Source of the DNA: Pseudomonadota bacterium
GTDB taxonomy: Bacteria; Pseudomonadota; Alphaproteobacteria; Acetobacterales; Acetobacteraceae
Length of the DNA stretch: 6,794 nt
Direction of reading: 5' to 3'
Assembly: GCA_021826485.1 (NCBI GenBank)
Contig: JAKAZX010000223.1
Span: 1-6,794 of the forward strand
Shown piece after piece: positions 5,408-6,794 of the stretch; the stretch's first letter is position 1; each line of letters opens with the position of its first letter. A program made the position numbers and the translations under genes. Under the pieces are notes generated by a model, which ran no database searches, was not told the origin of the DNA, and worked only from the letters and a program-made list of their open reading frames with translations.

Positions 5408-6794
<1,387 letters not shown>

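Overview
The window is very GC-rich and most of it is a standard bacterial housekeeping block. From about 650 to 4087 the + strand carries ffh - rpsP - rimM - trmD - rplS: the signal recognition particle GTPase, ribosomal protein S16, the 16S processing factor RimM, the tRNA m1G37 methyltransferase and ribosomal protein L19. This order, the very high GC at third codon positions and the sequence style of Ffh, TrmD and L19 suggest an alphaproteobacterium, possibly Acetobacteraceae/Rhodospirillales. The family assignment is inference from recall, not a search.

Left edge (1-650): the 3' end of an ArsR-type regulator runs rightward and meets a small leftward gene of unknown function; their stop codons overlap. 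That gene appears to have its own promoter and a six-codon mini-ORF whose stop overlaps its ATG. A strong sigma70-type promoter (TTGACA, 17 bp, GATAAC) points rightward into ffh and is followed by a 5' UTR hairpin, a good SD and a GTG start for ffh.

Operon (650-4087): the genes are tightly packed. rimM starts at a GTG 13 bp after rpsP, trmD overlaps rimM by ATGA, and rplS follows trmD after 24 bp. By hand alignment, TrmD has Glu where E. coli has catalytic Asp169.

Right side (4088-6794): an AraC-family regulator is encoded leftward, ending 2 bp from rplS. Past a lower-GC intergenic region (about 58% GC by hand count) a large glycine-rich exported protein starts at 5408 and runs off the window still open: at least 462 residues, with a Sec signal peptide and about 47% Gly beyond residue 110. 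The regulator's upstream DNA holds a 20-bp direct repeat at 21-bp period (17/20 identical), the geometry of AraC-family tandem half-sites. A 9/10 inverted copy of its core lies just before the SD of the glycine-rich gene. The most interesting hypothesis is a divergent module in which the AraC-type protein controls both itself and a PGRS-like surface or secreted glycine-rich protein.
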